From NCBI RefSeq assembly GCF_009363115.1, contig NZ_CP045298.1, positions 4,833,501-4,897,500 on the forward strand: a DNA stretch of 64,000 bases, written 5' to 3'. The DNA is from Paenibacillus brasilensis. GTDB lineage: Bacteria; Bacillota; Bacilli; Paenibacillales; Paenibacillaceae. Made by a program: the position numbers and the translations under genes. The notes beneath the pieces are model-generated. The model did not search any database and had not been told where the DNA came from. It saw nothing but the letters and a program-made list of their open reading frames with translations. Below are positions 8,687-16,941 of the stretch, one piece after another (position 1 is the stretch's first letter; the number at the start of each line of letters is the position of its first letter).

Positions 8687-9124
8687 TTATTGCTTCTTGA
8701 TCTTGTACGTAAATTCCCAAACAGCTTGATTACCTGAATAACGTCCACGGTTTTCAGTAACCGTGACCTTTAATTTAATGGTAGAACCTTTGGCAGAGAT
8801 CGTGGAGACCTTTACATTTTTGCTGGCTTCGCCTTCGTCAGGAACCTTGTCCTGTTCCTCAGCATACGCATACAGCTTGATGCTGCCACCTGATTTGACC
8901 TTCACCTTTACGCTGTTACCTTCACTAATGGACTTGCCAGCCACCTGAGCAGCAATCGCCCAATCGTTGCCAACATGATCATTGGATACCGGGGTTGCCT
9001 GCTGAAACGTTACGACATAGGTTGATGTTGCCGATGCTGCGAGCGCATACGTTCCGTTGAATAACAGGGATACCACGACGAATAGAATAGCCGATGCTTT
9101 CGTCCACGTTCTATACATTCTCAT
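8687..9124 (-). CDS. small secreted protein of unknown function
   Basis: The 145-residue product starts with a classic signal peptide: basic MRMYRTWTK, a hydrophobic core and a likely cleavage near TYALAASA. The mature part is about 115 residues, rich in Val, Lys, Ser and Thr, with alternating beta-strand character and no cysteines, which suggests a small extracellular beta-sandwich. I do not recognise a family. An AAGGAGACAGGAG site precedes the ATG. No co-transcribed partner is visible. Confidence 0.8.
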   Translation of the reverse strand: MRMYRTWTKASAILFVVVSLLFNGTYALAASATSTYVVTFQQATPVSNDHVGNDWAIAAQVAGKSISEGNSVKVKVKSGGSIKLYAYAEEQDKVPDEGEASKNVKVSTISAKGSTIKLKVTVTENRGRYSGNQAVWEFTYKIKKQ

Positions 9125-9262
9125 TCTCCTGTCTCCTTCAGTTTGATATATCGAAGGGAAAACCCCCTCTAATCTTTTTATCGTATGCTACACAAACAAT
9201 TGTTAATGGTTGGTAAAAAATGAATTTTACTTCTTATTGCATCACTTATGATGTAATGATAT

Positions 9263-9633
9263 TTGCTAGTTATACATGCAGAGCTGCTTAAACAAACCTC
9301 GATTTATGATGACCTAAGTCCCTATGTGCAGGTTGGTAAACAGGGTTATACGCTTCAGATGTGTGAAAGGGCGTACAAATGCTCAATAAGCTTACGACAG
9401 ATGTAGAGGATGTGATGTATTGTATCATCGAAGATACCATTCACATCATTGCTCATCTGAACCTGCTTCGCAAATATAAAGTGGATCATACAACTCCCCC
9501 TTTGTAATAAACCAAGGAGATTAGAAGAGAGCTGACGACCGCTATTAATAAAGCATTTCAGCAAATCGGAGGGATTTATCAGGAATGGCATGAAGCGAAT
9601 AGAAGGGGGAGGCTGGAGAACCCATTAATGTAA
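9263..9633 (+). pseudogene. decayed gene resembling the Imm63 immunity-protein family
   Basis: Three consecutive pieces can be joined. The first is a frame containing DDLSPYVQVGKQGYTLQ; after a frameshift near 9380 comes LTTDVEDVMYCIIEDTIHI; after a tandem TAA TAA comes IRRELTTAINKAFQQIGGI. The order of motifs (LTTD.ED..Y.I.EDT.H.IA, then RR.L...AFQ.IG.I..EW) resembles Imm63-type immunity proteins from polymorphic-toxin loci as I remember them. No toxin gene is nearby. The gene is clearly dead: one frameshift, two stops and no proper start. Confidence 0.45.
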
Positions 9634-9670
9634 AAAATGCTAGAAAGCCAGTTAAATGCACGATGAATGA

Positions 9671-9721
9671 AAAGACGCTAACCCATGCCCATGCAAAATA
9701 AGACAGGGTTAACGTCTTTTT
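9671..9721. terminator. hairpin terminator, probably bidirectional
   Basis: AAAGACGCTAACCC (9671-9684) pairs with GGGTTAACGTCTTT (with one bulge), with T tracts on the plus side and an A-rich flank on the other. Confidence 0.7.
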
Positions 9722-10155
9722 TAGTGTTCATCGCGTAGTGCTTCACTGTCATAGCTCAATTGCCATTCAATTCCGAACTTATCTTTCAGGCTACCATAGC
9801 ATTTGCTCCAGAATGTTTCCTGAAGCTCCATGTTTACGGTCCCACCTTCTTTTAACTTATGAAAGTACGATCGAATTCTCTCTTCGTCCTTATTGACGAT
9901 GGCGAGGCTGATGTTATTTCCCGCAATAAAAGGCATGCCAGGAAAAACATCTGAAAACATCACATTACTTCCATCAATATGAAGTCGCGTGTGCATGACC
10001 AAATTTTTAGCTTCTTCCGGTAGAGGATACTCGGGGTTGGGCGGTGCTTCACCGAACGTCATGATTTGTGGTTTCTCAGTCCCAAAAACCTCTGCATAAA
10101 ACTCCGCTGCTTCACGACAGTTTCCATTAAAGTTAAGATAAACATCAACAGACAT
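9721..10155 (-). CDS. PhnB-like VOC-fold protein
   Basis: This 144-residue protein has the PhnB/3-demethylubiquinone methyltransferase-like VOC pattern: VDVYLNFNGNCREAAEFY near the start, MHTRLHIDGSNVMFSD in the middle and the terminal WSKCYGSLKDKFGIEWQ. Members are common in soil bacteria and mostly uncharacterised. I moved the start to the ATG at 10155 because AAGGAGTG lies 6 bases upstream. It is monocistronic, followed by the hairpin at 9671-9721. Confidence 0.85.
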   Translation of the reverse strand: MSVDVYLNFNGNCREAAEFYAEVFGTEKPQIMTFGEAPPNPEYPLPEEAKNLVMHTRLHIDGSNVMFSDVFPGMPFIAGNNISLAIVNKDEERIRSYFHKLKEGGTVNMELQETFWSKCYGSLKDKFGIEWQLSYDSEALRDEH

Positions 10156-10360
10156 GTGTTTCACTCCTTCAAGGATCATCATTTTTCCATACTATACGAC
10201 CTTATTTCATTATTTACCTGCAAACAAACAAAAATACAATCCGTTTTGCGAAAGTATTTGCGGCTTAACATGTTCAATTTTTAAAACAAATGGGCATTAT
10301 GATCAAAGTAATGGTATGATAGCTTAGTTAAATCTGAACGACAAGTAATGGAGTGATCAT

Positions 10361-10558
10361 ATGGGTGGAAAAAGCAAGGGCGGCGGGACCGGCAGAGGTA
10401 CAGGTAGTAAGGGTTGGACACGCTGGAATAAAACAGCGAAGCCAGTAAGGACAAAAAGCGCTTCTACAAGCGCACCGGGAAGCAAAGCGGCAAGTGGCAC
10501 AAAAGGCGGTACTGCTAGACCAACAAGGAATAAAAGCGGCGGCAACAGTAGCAAATAA
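10361..10558 (+). CDS. small Gly/Ser/Thr/Lys-rich basic protein
   Basis: This 65-residue protein is almost entirely Gly, Ser, Thr, Lys, Arg and Ala (for example GGKSKGGGTGRGTGSKG) with two tryptophans near residues 19 and 22. It is strongly basic, of low complexity and likely disordered. A GGAGTG site 5 bases before the ATG and a private terminator downstream argue that it is expressed. I cannot assign a function; the composition suggests binding to nucleic acid or another polyanion. The C-rich antisense frames are shadows. Confidence 0.65.
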   Translation: MGGKSKGGGTGRGTGSKGWTRWNKTAKPVRTKSASTSAPGSKAASGTKGGTARPTRNKSGGNSSK

Positions 10559-10591
10559 GCCGGGAAAGTATAAGTTGTAGTAAACGGCGAA

Positions 10592-10626
10592 CATCTGATT
10601 AAGCAAGAACAATCAGGTGTTTTTTT
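10592..10626 (+). terminator. intrinsic terminator
   Basis: CATCTGATT (10592-10600) pairs with AATCAGGTG (10611-10619) and is followed by seven T. Confidence 0.8.
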
Positions 10627-10655
10627 AATTAATTACTATCAGAAGCAGGTGGATC

Positions 10656-11348
10656 ATGAGAATTAACAAGTACATCAGCGAGACAGGATTCTGCTCACGT
10701 CGGGAAACGAACAGGCTGATTGCAGCAGGACGAATTACAATTAATGGCAGCGTATGTGAAGCGGGTGCGGAAGTAGAGCCACAGGATATCGTGTTAATTG
10801 ATGGGGAAGCTATTCCAGTTAACCGTAGTGAACCTGTATATTTGGCGCTAAATAAGCCTATCGGCGTTGTATGTACGGCAGCGGAACAAGTGGAGGGCAA
10901 TATTATTCGTTATGTCAATTATCCTTCACGTGTTTTTGCCATTGGCAGGCTGGATAAAGCGTCAGAGGGACTCATTCTATTAACCAACGATGGCAGTATT
11001 GTCAATCAAATGATGCGTTCCGAGTATGGTCATGAGAAGGAATATGTAGTGACTGTAGACAAACCTGTTACAAACGAGTTTACGCAGGCCATGTCTCGTG
11101 GCGTTGAAATATTGAACGTCTTTACCAAACCGTGCAAGGTTGATCGTACAAGTGAATACGAGTTCCGCATTATTTTGACGCAGGGTCTGAACTTGCAAAT
11201 TCGCAGAATGTGCAAGGCCTTGGGGTATAGAGTGCTAAAACTGGAACGTATTCGAATTATGAATATTACCTTAGATCATCTGGAACGTGGACAATGGAGA
11301 CATCTTGAGAGGGAGGAACTGGAGTTACTTTTTGCTAAATTGCAATAA
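10656..11348 (+). CDS. rluF: 23S rRNA pseudouridine synthase, RluF type
   Basis: This 230-residue protein has an N-terminal S4 RNA-binding domain (residues 1-50, MRINKYISETGFCSRRE) and a RsuA/RluB/E/F-type catalytic domain with the aspartate in AIGRLDKASEGLILLTND (D100). RluF isomerises U2604 in E. coli 23S rRNA; RluF-like proteins share the LNKPIGVVCT strand and the LQIRRMC motif seen here. It begins 30 bases after the preceding terminator. The ribosome binding site is modest (AGGTGG). Confidence 0.88.
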   Translation: MRINKYISETGFCSRRETNRLIAAGRITINGSVCEAGAEVEPQDIVLIDGEAIPVNRSEPVYLALNKPIGVVCTAAEQVEGNIIRYVNYPSRVFAIGRLDKASEGLILLTNDGSIVNQMMRSEYGHEKEYVVTVDKPVTNEFTQAMSRGVEILNVFTKPCKVDRTSEYEFRIILTQGLNLQIRRMCKALGYRVLKLERIRIMNITLDHLERGQWRHLEREELELLFAKLQ

Positions 11349-11401
11349 TGAGTACAACAAAAGTTTATTTGAGGACAGTATGTTCATACAGCCAACGCAC
11401 T

Positions 11402-11614
11402 TTAGTGATACTTTTTACGTAATTTCAACGGGCCGCCTACCTTACCCACCAGCCATAGCACAAAAGGAAACACAATACCGAAAATCATGGCGTAAAAAGG
11501 CCATACTGAAAAAACTTGATTAAAAATTGCATGTTTGGCCAAATAAAAAAAGACTGTCTTTCTCCACTTTTTTGGATCAGGGATGTACTGTGCAAAAAAA
11601 GATACAGAATTGCC
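11402..11614 (-). pseudogene. C-terminal remnant of a membrane protein
   Basis: On the minus strand a 70-codon open stretch ends YAMIFGIVFPFVLWLVGK followed by a short basic tail and TAA. That is one clear transmembrane helix with a hydrophobic segment before it. Coding-like sequence continues upstream in other frames to about 11720, so the gene has frameshifted away. It vaguely resembles the end of GerAB-type spore germination permeases, but I cannot confirm this. The rest of 11615-12077 contains no recognisable gene. Confidence 0.4.
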
Positions 11615-12077
11615 TCAAGGTAGGGAAAGGCAAACAAATTGAACGAAGCGAGAAGGTCAATGACATCTTCAATAGTGGAGGATTCGGGCTAAGTAATTTT
11701 TGAACAGCTGCGAACAACAAGAAACTGACGATGCAACTCTTGGATAAGGGATATTCTGATATAGCAAACAGCATGAAAGAAACCAATTGTGTGTCTATTC
11801 TCTTTTTTTGAAAGCTTTGTATGATAAGGACAAATTCGTTATCAGAGATAGTACCAGCGAAGCTGACACCACCCGTAAAGTAGATGTAATTACATAGGGG
11901 TACTTTTATTTGTTGAAAACATCGGTTTAACTACGAAAACACTAAAATCCATATCTGGGGCCTAGTTAGGGCCAGCCGAAGTTGCTACGAAGGATTCAAT
12001 ACATGGAATAATATACTATATGCCATTTATCTTCAGATGTAATATTTCATGAGAATACACTAAAAGGAGTTTTCCTC

Positions 12078-12557
12078 ATGAATTCAACGCCAATTGTGTA
12101 TGACTATAGAGTTGAACAAAAAATACTAAGTCTTTCTAATGCTGTCTTAAGCGAAAAAGATGAGACTTTGTGTAGCGAATTACTTTTATCCTTGGCGGAT
12201 AGCCTTTTTTAAACCAATCTTTCTACAGACAATTAAGAAAGAGAAGGTTCAAATTCGAACAGCGAAGGATATGATTCATACCAACTTAGAACATGTACTT
12301 AACTTGACGAGATATGTAAAGAGCTAAATTTATCGAAATTTCAGTTTATCCGTGTATTCAATGCTCATACCGGAATTTCACCATACCAATATTTTCTTAA
12401 CTGCAAGATCGAACGTGCAAAGCAGTTAATAGAAAAAAATAGAGATACTTATTCAGCAGTAGCTAAATGTGGTTTTGTTGATTTAACCCATTTAAATAAA
12501 CACTTTAAAAGTGTATATGGGACAACCGCATTTGAATATATGTCACATTTAAATTGA
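12078..12557 (+). pseudogene. broken AraC-family transcriptional regulator
   Basis: An AAAAGGAG site and ATG start a frame (MNSTPIVYDYRVEQK) that ends in a stop after about 44 codons. In another frame the C-terminal AraC domain follows, with first-helix LSKFQFIRVFNAHTGISPY and second-helix FVDLTHLNKHFKSVYGTT, ending at TGA 12555-12557. At least two frame disruptions separate the parts, so no functional regulator can be made. AT-rich composition suggests an acquired gene. Confidence 0.8.
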
Positions 12558-12573
12558 GGAGGAGGGATTGGAT

Positions 12574-12766
12574 GTGGATGCCCAGGTTCTCGTATATCAT
12601 GTATTTTAGGCTATGGTGTTGAACGGCTCCCTAAGTTTGTGAAACAATACCATTCGCTGAATCCGTTTATATTGGAGTCCATTCAAGCTTATACTGCTGA
12701 TGTGAAGAAAAACATACATTTACGATGAAGGAAGAGGAACTGAAGGTACTTTATGGAGTTAAGTGA
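12574..12766 (+). pseudogene. panB: C-terminal fragment of panB (ketopantoate hydroxymethyltransferase)
   Basis: The fragment encodes VDAQVLVYHV, then after an in-frame TAG YGVERLPKFVKQY, and after a frameshift TFTMKEEELKVLYGVK with a stop. These three pieces match the end of bacterial PanB in order. No upstream PanB sequence exists; the fragment directly abuts the AraC pseudogene. An intact panB would be expected elsewhere in the genome. Confidence 0.65.
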
Positions 12767-12853
12767 CTGCGAATCCATCACTATTGTGTTCATTTCTAAA
12801 TTATTTTTCGATTATACTGTAAACACAGACTAATATTCTGCGTTTTTTTGTTT

Positions 12854-13937
12854 TGACGGATTGTCAAGCCAAGTGCGACAGTTCCTGTGTGAAAGATTCG
12901 TGAGCGGTTTTCCACCCCAGGCATTTTCGGGGGCGATGGTTGATTAAATCTAGCGAGCGCTCCAATGCCACATCGGATACTTGGGCAAAGTCTGTGCCTT
13001 TAGGAAAGAACTCTCGAAGCAAACCGTTCGCATTCTCATTCGATCCTCTTTGCCAGGAAGAGTATGGGTCAGCAAAGTAGATCTGCACGCCATGTGTGGT
13101 TTCCAGGTTCTCGTAACAGGCGAACTCTTTGCCTCGATCTGCAGTTGCTGTTTGAAACACCCCAACAGGGTACTGAGAAGCCGCTACGCCAAAGGCAATC
13201 TCCATCGACAATGCCGTTCGATCGGGCATTTGAATCGCGGTGTACAAACGGGTTTTCCGTTCAATGAAGGTTGCCACACAGCCTTTGCTTTTCCCACGAC
13301 CAGACACCACCGTATCTAGCTCCCAGTGTCCAAAGGTGTCCCGGGAACGGATCTCCTTGGGGCGTTCGGAAATCGACTTACCCACGGCAAACTTCCCTCG
13401 TTTTTCAGCAGGCTGTTGCCGTTTACCTTTGTGCCGTAGCACCTTCACGTCCGCTTGGGCAAGGCGGCCTGCATAGAGCCAGCGATAGATGGTTTTGCAG
13501 CACACGGTGGGCTGGCCTTCTGCTCTAAAACGCTCCACGATCTGCTCAGGTGACCATGTCGCATGCAACTTCTCTTCGAGCTCTACCGCTTGTTCCTCTG
13601 TCCATTTGCCTCGGGGTACAGAGGCTCTACGGCGCTGCTCGTAAGCATGTTGGGAGCGCTGTGCATCGTAGGGCTCTAGCTCAGCATTCCGACGAATTTC
13701 CCGGCAAATGGTCGCATGATGTCGCCCCAGCTCCTCAGCGATGGCTCTTGAACTTTTCCCTTGCTGATGCAGGATTTCTAGCTTGCTTCGTTCGATTATG
13801 CTAAGATGTGAGTAGCTCATGGTGGATTCTCCTTGTGTGAATGTGGGTGTAGGAACTTTCATTCTACACGAATCCGGCCATGGGCCCTTTTTTATTTATT
13901 TCCAGCAGGTGTCGCACTTCATATTACAATCCGTCAT
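12854..13937 (-). mobile_element. intact IS30-family insertion sequence
   Basis: A 1084-bp element is bounded by imperfect 27-bp inverted repeats: left 12854-12880 starting TGACGGATTGTCAAGCC, right 13911-13937 whose reverse complement starts TGACGGATTGTAATATG; both end in AAGTGCGACA. It contains one transposase gene. No clear 2-3 bp target duplication is visible next to the repeats, so flanking decay or rearrangement may have followed insertion. Confidence 0.85.
12864..13820 (-). CDS. IS30-family transposase
   Basis: The 318-residue transposase begins with the IS30 helix-turn-helix (YSHLSIIERSKLEILHQQG, then RHHATICREIRRN) and continues into a DDE integrase core: the first Asp in GHWELDTV, the second in TADRGKEFA and the Glu in RGSNENANGLLREFFPKG. 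It ends with the typical HRPRKCLGWKTAHESF. An AAGGAG site lies 8 bases before the ATG at 13820. The frame is uninterrupted, so the enzyme should be active. Confidence 0.93.
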   Translation of the reverse strand: MSYSHLSIIERSKLEILHQQGKSSRAIAEELGRHHATICREIRRNAELEPYDAQRSQHAYEQRRRASVPRGKWTEEQAVELEEKLHATWSPEQIVERFRAEGQPTVCCKTIYRWLYAGRLAQADVKVLRHKGKRQQPAEKRGKFAVGKSISERPKEIRSRDTFGHWELDTVVSGRGKSKGCVATFIERKTRLYTAIQMPDRTALSMEIAFGVAASQYPVGVFQTATADRGKEFACYENLETTHGVQIYFADPYSSWQRGSNENANGLLREFFPKGTDFAQVSDVALERSLDLINHRPRKCLGWKTAHESFTQELSHLA

Positions 13938-14292
13938 ATCTAAATGGAAAAAAAACAAATGAACAGGATGCTTAATCAGGCTGTAGTGCATTTGTCTCAA
14001 TTTATTTTGAGAGTTTGATTAAGGTCAGAATTGCTGGATACGTCTCTCTAGAGGATAACCATAATAAGTAACAGATTATTACGGCATATTGAGTGGAACG
14101 CTAGGTGTATCTTTCTGCGATAAATGTTTGATTATGAGCTAATTGCTGGCGAGAGTGGAGGACCTAATGATATTTAACTTGTACTCTCAAATGGTTGCCA
14201 AGGCAAAAGATACATGAGCGGAATGACCGTTCATAACGATTAGGGAACCCAGTACTAAAATAGAAATTGTTTATTAAATATTTGAAATTTCT

Positions 14293-14332
14293 ATTCTACA
14301 TTATAGTCATCATATTGACTATAATGTAGAAT
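14293..14332 (+). promoter_or_regulatory. operator 1 of the MarR module
   Basis: A perfect 17-bp inverted repeat, ATTCTACATTATAGTCA (14293-14309) and its complement (14316-14332), is separated by six bases. It lies 54 bases before the MarR start. Confidence 0.8.
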
Positions 14333-14345
14333 GCTGTTATTGTAA

Positions 14346-14369
14346 TTATAGTCAGTATGGTGACAATAA
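14346..14369 (+). promoter_or_regulatory. operator 2 of the MarR module
   Basis: TTATAGTCA-N6-TGACAATAA repeats the core of operator 1 (TTATAGTCA-N6-TGACTATAA) with one mismatch and the same 6-base spacer, exactly 45 bases downstream of the first core. Confidence 0.75.
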
Positions 14370-14386
14370 AAAGAAAGGATATATTT

Positions 14387-14947
14387 ATGGAATATTCTAA
14401 AGCGTTTAGAGAGTTATATATAATGCAACAAACTTACGCTACTTTTTTTTCCGTTACTAATAAGTTGCAAATACAAGGCGATAACTATTTTGAGAAATTA
14501 ACATCACGACAGTACATGATCATGCTGGCAATAGCTCATTTGCCAGAGGAGGAAACAACACTTGTTAATATTGCAAGAAAGTTAGAAACAAGCAAACAAA
14601 GTGCACAAAAGCTTATAGTCAATTTAGAGAATAAAGGATACCTGATTACGGCACCGAGCAAACGGGACAAACGTGCCATTAACGTAGAAATCACGGAATT
14701 AGGGAAAAGAGTCATGCTGGAATGTGGTGAGAAAGCAATATGCCTAATGGCAGATATTTTTAATGAATTCACAACTGAAGAATTGGAAGTGTTATGGAGT
14801 TTATTGAAAAGAATATATGGTACCAACAACGAAGAGTACGTTGGTTTTGAGGAAGATGTAAATTATAAATTTGAAGACTTGGAAGGGTTTCAAGAAGCAC
14901 AAATTCGAGCTTTAGATAGTTTTATTATACGGAGAAAACATTTTTAA
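14387..14947 (+). CDS. MarR-family transcriptional regulator
   Basis: This 186-residue winged-helix protein has the MarR core TSRQYMIMLAIAHL, the recognition helix region LETSKQSAQKLIVNLENKGYL and the wing APSKRDKRAINVEIT. The C-terminal 40 residues are longer than usual and acidic (EEDVNYKFEDLEG). I chose the ATG at 14387 with AAAGGA upstream; the open frame starts earlier inside the operator. Two matched palindromes in front imply autoregulation, and the following hydrolase gene begins one base after its stop, so the two are almost certainly co-transcribed. The module is AT-rich compared with its neighbours and is flanked by insertion sequences. Confidence 0.9.
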   Translation: MEYSKAFRELYIMQQTYATFFSVTNKLQIQGDNYFEKLTSRQYMIMLAIAHLPEEETTLVNIARKLETSKQSAQKLIVNLENKGYLITAPSKRDKRAINVEITELGKRVMLECGEKAICLMADIFNEFTTEELEVLWSLLKRIYGTNNEEYVGFEEDVNYKFEDLEGFQEAQIRALDSFIIRRKHF

Positions 14948-16288
14948 ATGATGGGAATTGAAATGGATAACATTTCTCCATCAAAATCCTATACTATCTT
15001 TGGGGGTTGCGAGATGAAATTAAAAGTACAATCAAGAGTTGCACTTATTGATGAAAAAATCGATTTTTGTGTCACAGGGTTACCACCAGAGAGCAAATTG
15101 AAAATAACTGCATCCATGCATTTTCCATGGGCAGTCAGTGAAAAGTATCAATCATTTGCTTGGTTTACTGCGGATTCAAACGGTAGTGTTGATTTATCAA
15201 AACACAAGCCTGATTCTGGAACTTATGATTATATAGATACTATGGGGCTTATAGCTTCTTTACAAAAGGTTAATAGTGAGGGAGGGAATATCGCTCATAA
15301 TATTTCAATAGATGATAGTGTATTTATTGACATAGTATGTGAAAATGGACAAGATCGAGAATGCATAAGACTAGAGCGTATGTTTAAGTTACCGGAAGTG
15401 AAAAGACATCAGATTACTGATGAATTTGTGGGTGAGTTGTTTTTTACTGAAAACTCAAATTATAAAACGATTGTAGTATTAGGTGGAGCTGATGGTGAAC
15501 GAAGTGGTCTTTCGCTTTTGTCGGGACCATTGGCATCTAGAGGTTTTAATGTTTTAACCGTTGGATATTTCAATGAAAAGGGATTGCCTAAAAAGCTTGA
15601 GGAAATTCCTCTTGAATATTTTGAAAAGGTGTTCTCTTGGCTTAAAAGGAATCCATTAACACGTACTAATGAAATATATGTACATGGTACATCTAAAGGT
15701 GGAGAATTGGCGTTACTTTTGGCATCACGATATGATTTCATTGCTAAAGTTGTGGCTTCTGCACCTCATGCATATTGTTTTCAAGCGTTGGATGGTTTGA
15801 TGAGTGGTAAAAATGTTTCATCATGGTCATATGAAGGGAGATCATTACCATTTATACCAGTTGATAATGACATTTTTTATGAGCATCAGCGTGATTGCTT
15901 AGCAAAGAATATCCCTTTTGGGTTTACTACTACATATAAAAAAAGTGTGGAAAGGGCAAGAAATAAAGAGGAGGCTCGAATAAAAATAGAGAATGCAAAT
16001 GCAAATTTATTGCTGATTGCAGGTCAGCAAGATAATATTTGGAATACTCACGATGCATGTGTAGAAATAATGAGTATTTTGAAAAAAAACAATTATAAAT
16101 ACAAATACAATCTTTTAGACTATAAGGATTTAGGTCACCCATTACCAATACCGTTTGTAATACCTTTAAGCGAAACATTGAACTTAAAAATGGGTGGAGG
16201 CGTTTTTACTTGTGGTGGTACTTTAAAAGGAAATTCTTTTGGTCAATCAGATTCTTGGCAGAAAACAATAGAATTTTTCATGAATTAG
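14948..16288 (+). CDS. BAAT/acyl-CoA thioester hydrolase-type alpha/beta hydrolase
   Basis: The 446-residue product has an N-terminal Ig-like acyl-CoA thioesterase domain (roughly residues 23-150, starting KLKVQSRVALIDEKIDF and GLPPESKL) and a C-terminal BAAT alpha/beta-hydrolase domain. The nucleophile elbow is HGTSKGGE (S249); GQQDN and GHPLP supply the Asp and His. Eukaryotic BAAT uses Cys at the nucleophile position, while Ser as here points to hydrolysis of an acyl thioester or ester. The first ATG overlaps the end of marR; an ATG at 15014 behind GGGGG is the alternative and would start at the usual domain boundary. Regulation by the upstream MarR is inferred. Confidence 0.85.
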   Translation: MMGIEMDNISPSKSYTIFGGCEMKLKVQSRVALIDEKIDFCVTGLPPESKLKITASMHFPWAVSEKYQSFAWFTADSNGSVDLSKHKPDSGTYDYIDTMGLIASLQKVNSEGGNIAHNISIDDSVFIDIVCENGQDRECIRLERMFKLPEVKRHQITDEFVGELFFTENSNYKTIVVLGGADGERSGLSLLSGPLASRGFNVLTVGYFNEKGLPKKLEEIPLEYFEKVFSWLKRNPLTRTNEIYVHGTSKGGELALLLASRYDFIAKVVASAPHAYCFQALDGLMSGKNVSSWSYEGRSLPFIPVDNDIFYEHQRDCLAKNIPFGFTTTYKKSVERARNKEEARIKIENANANLLLIAGQQDNIWNTHDACVEIMSILKKNNYKYKYNLLDYKDLGHPLPIPFVIPLSETLNLKMGGGVFTCGGTLKGNSFGQSDSWQKTIEFFMN

Positions 16289-16449
16289 GGCGTGTCTCCA
16301 AACTTAGGCAAGCCAAAACATAATGGTGATCCTATTTTAGGATGACTTTGGCGAGTTTTTCCGGGAATCATCTGAATAGCCTGCTGTTCCTTCAAAAACA
16401 TGCGAATGGCATGGATAGCATACGCGCTAGATGAACATCCGTGATTATT
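16285..16449 (-). pseudogene. remnant resembling an IS5-family transposase
   Basis: On the minus strand the frame encodes SSSAYAIHAIRMFLKEQ and AIQMIPGKTRQSHPK. The arrangement AIR.FLKEQ..IQ.IPG....HP recalls the second half of the IS5/IS427-type DDE domain. No start, no catalytic residues and no terminal repeats remain. The rest of 16450-16560 holds no recognisable feature. Confidence 0.35.
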
Positions 16450-16629
16450 CCTAGGCTCCATGTTTTTTTAACAAATACTAATGATGGAAGGAGATAAAGG
16501 AGTGAAAGGTGTTTTCTCCCAGTCTGAATACTGATTTCGATACAAAAGCCTGGCTCTTTAGCCCCCTAGTGAACTTGGACACTAAGAGTTGTATATGGAT
16601 TACACTACTAGTGATAAGGGGCTGAGGAA

Positions 16630-16941
16630 ATGACACGAAATAAACATTCTAGAGAATTTAAACGCCAAATCGTCAAGGAAGCCATCGAAACCGGGAATAA
16701 GGCGGCTGTAGCCCGGAGACATGAAATTGCCGTCAATATGCTTCACCGTTGGGTAAAGGAATTTGAAGAAGGTAAATATGGTGAAACTTCACTGGAAACC
16801 ATACATGGACTGGATTTTAAAGTGCTTTCCCAGGAAAATGATCAATTGAAGAAACTACTGGGTGAACAGGCACTAGAGATTGCGATACTGCGTGACTTGA
16901 TAAAAAAGAAAAACCCTCATTTGCTGAAAAAGTGGAAGTAG
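16630..16941 (+). CDS. IS3-family OrfA (DNA-binding subunit)
   Basis: This 103-residue protein has the IS3 OrfA helix-turn-helix (SREFKRQIVKEAIETGNKAA, then LHRWVKEFEEGK) and a C-terminal leucine-rich coiled coil (LSQENDQLKKLLGEQALEI). It overlaps orfB by 10 bases in the other frame. Confidence 0.92.
   Translation: MTRNKHSREFKRQIVKEAIETGNKAAVARRHEIAVNMLHRWVKEFEEGKYGETSLETIHGLDFKVLSQENDQLKKLLGEQALEIAILRDLIKKKNPHLLKKWK
16902..16908 (+). promoter_or_regulatory. programmed -1 ribosomal frameshift site A_AAA_AAG
   Basis: The heptamer AAAAAAG sits in the zero frame of orfA as A AAA AAG. Slipping back one base joins orfA to the orfB frame with no intervening stop (continuing KKEKPSFAEKVEVAEH), giving the OrfAB transposase. 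Confidence 0.8.

Noticed and set aside
9355..9591. 78-residue minus-strand frame
   Set aside because: It is the antisense of the plus-strand Imm63-like remnant and has no ribosome binding site.
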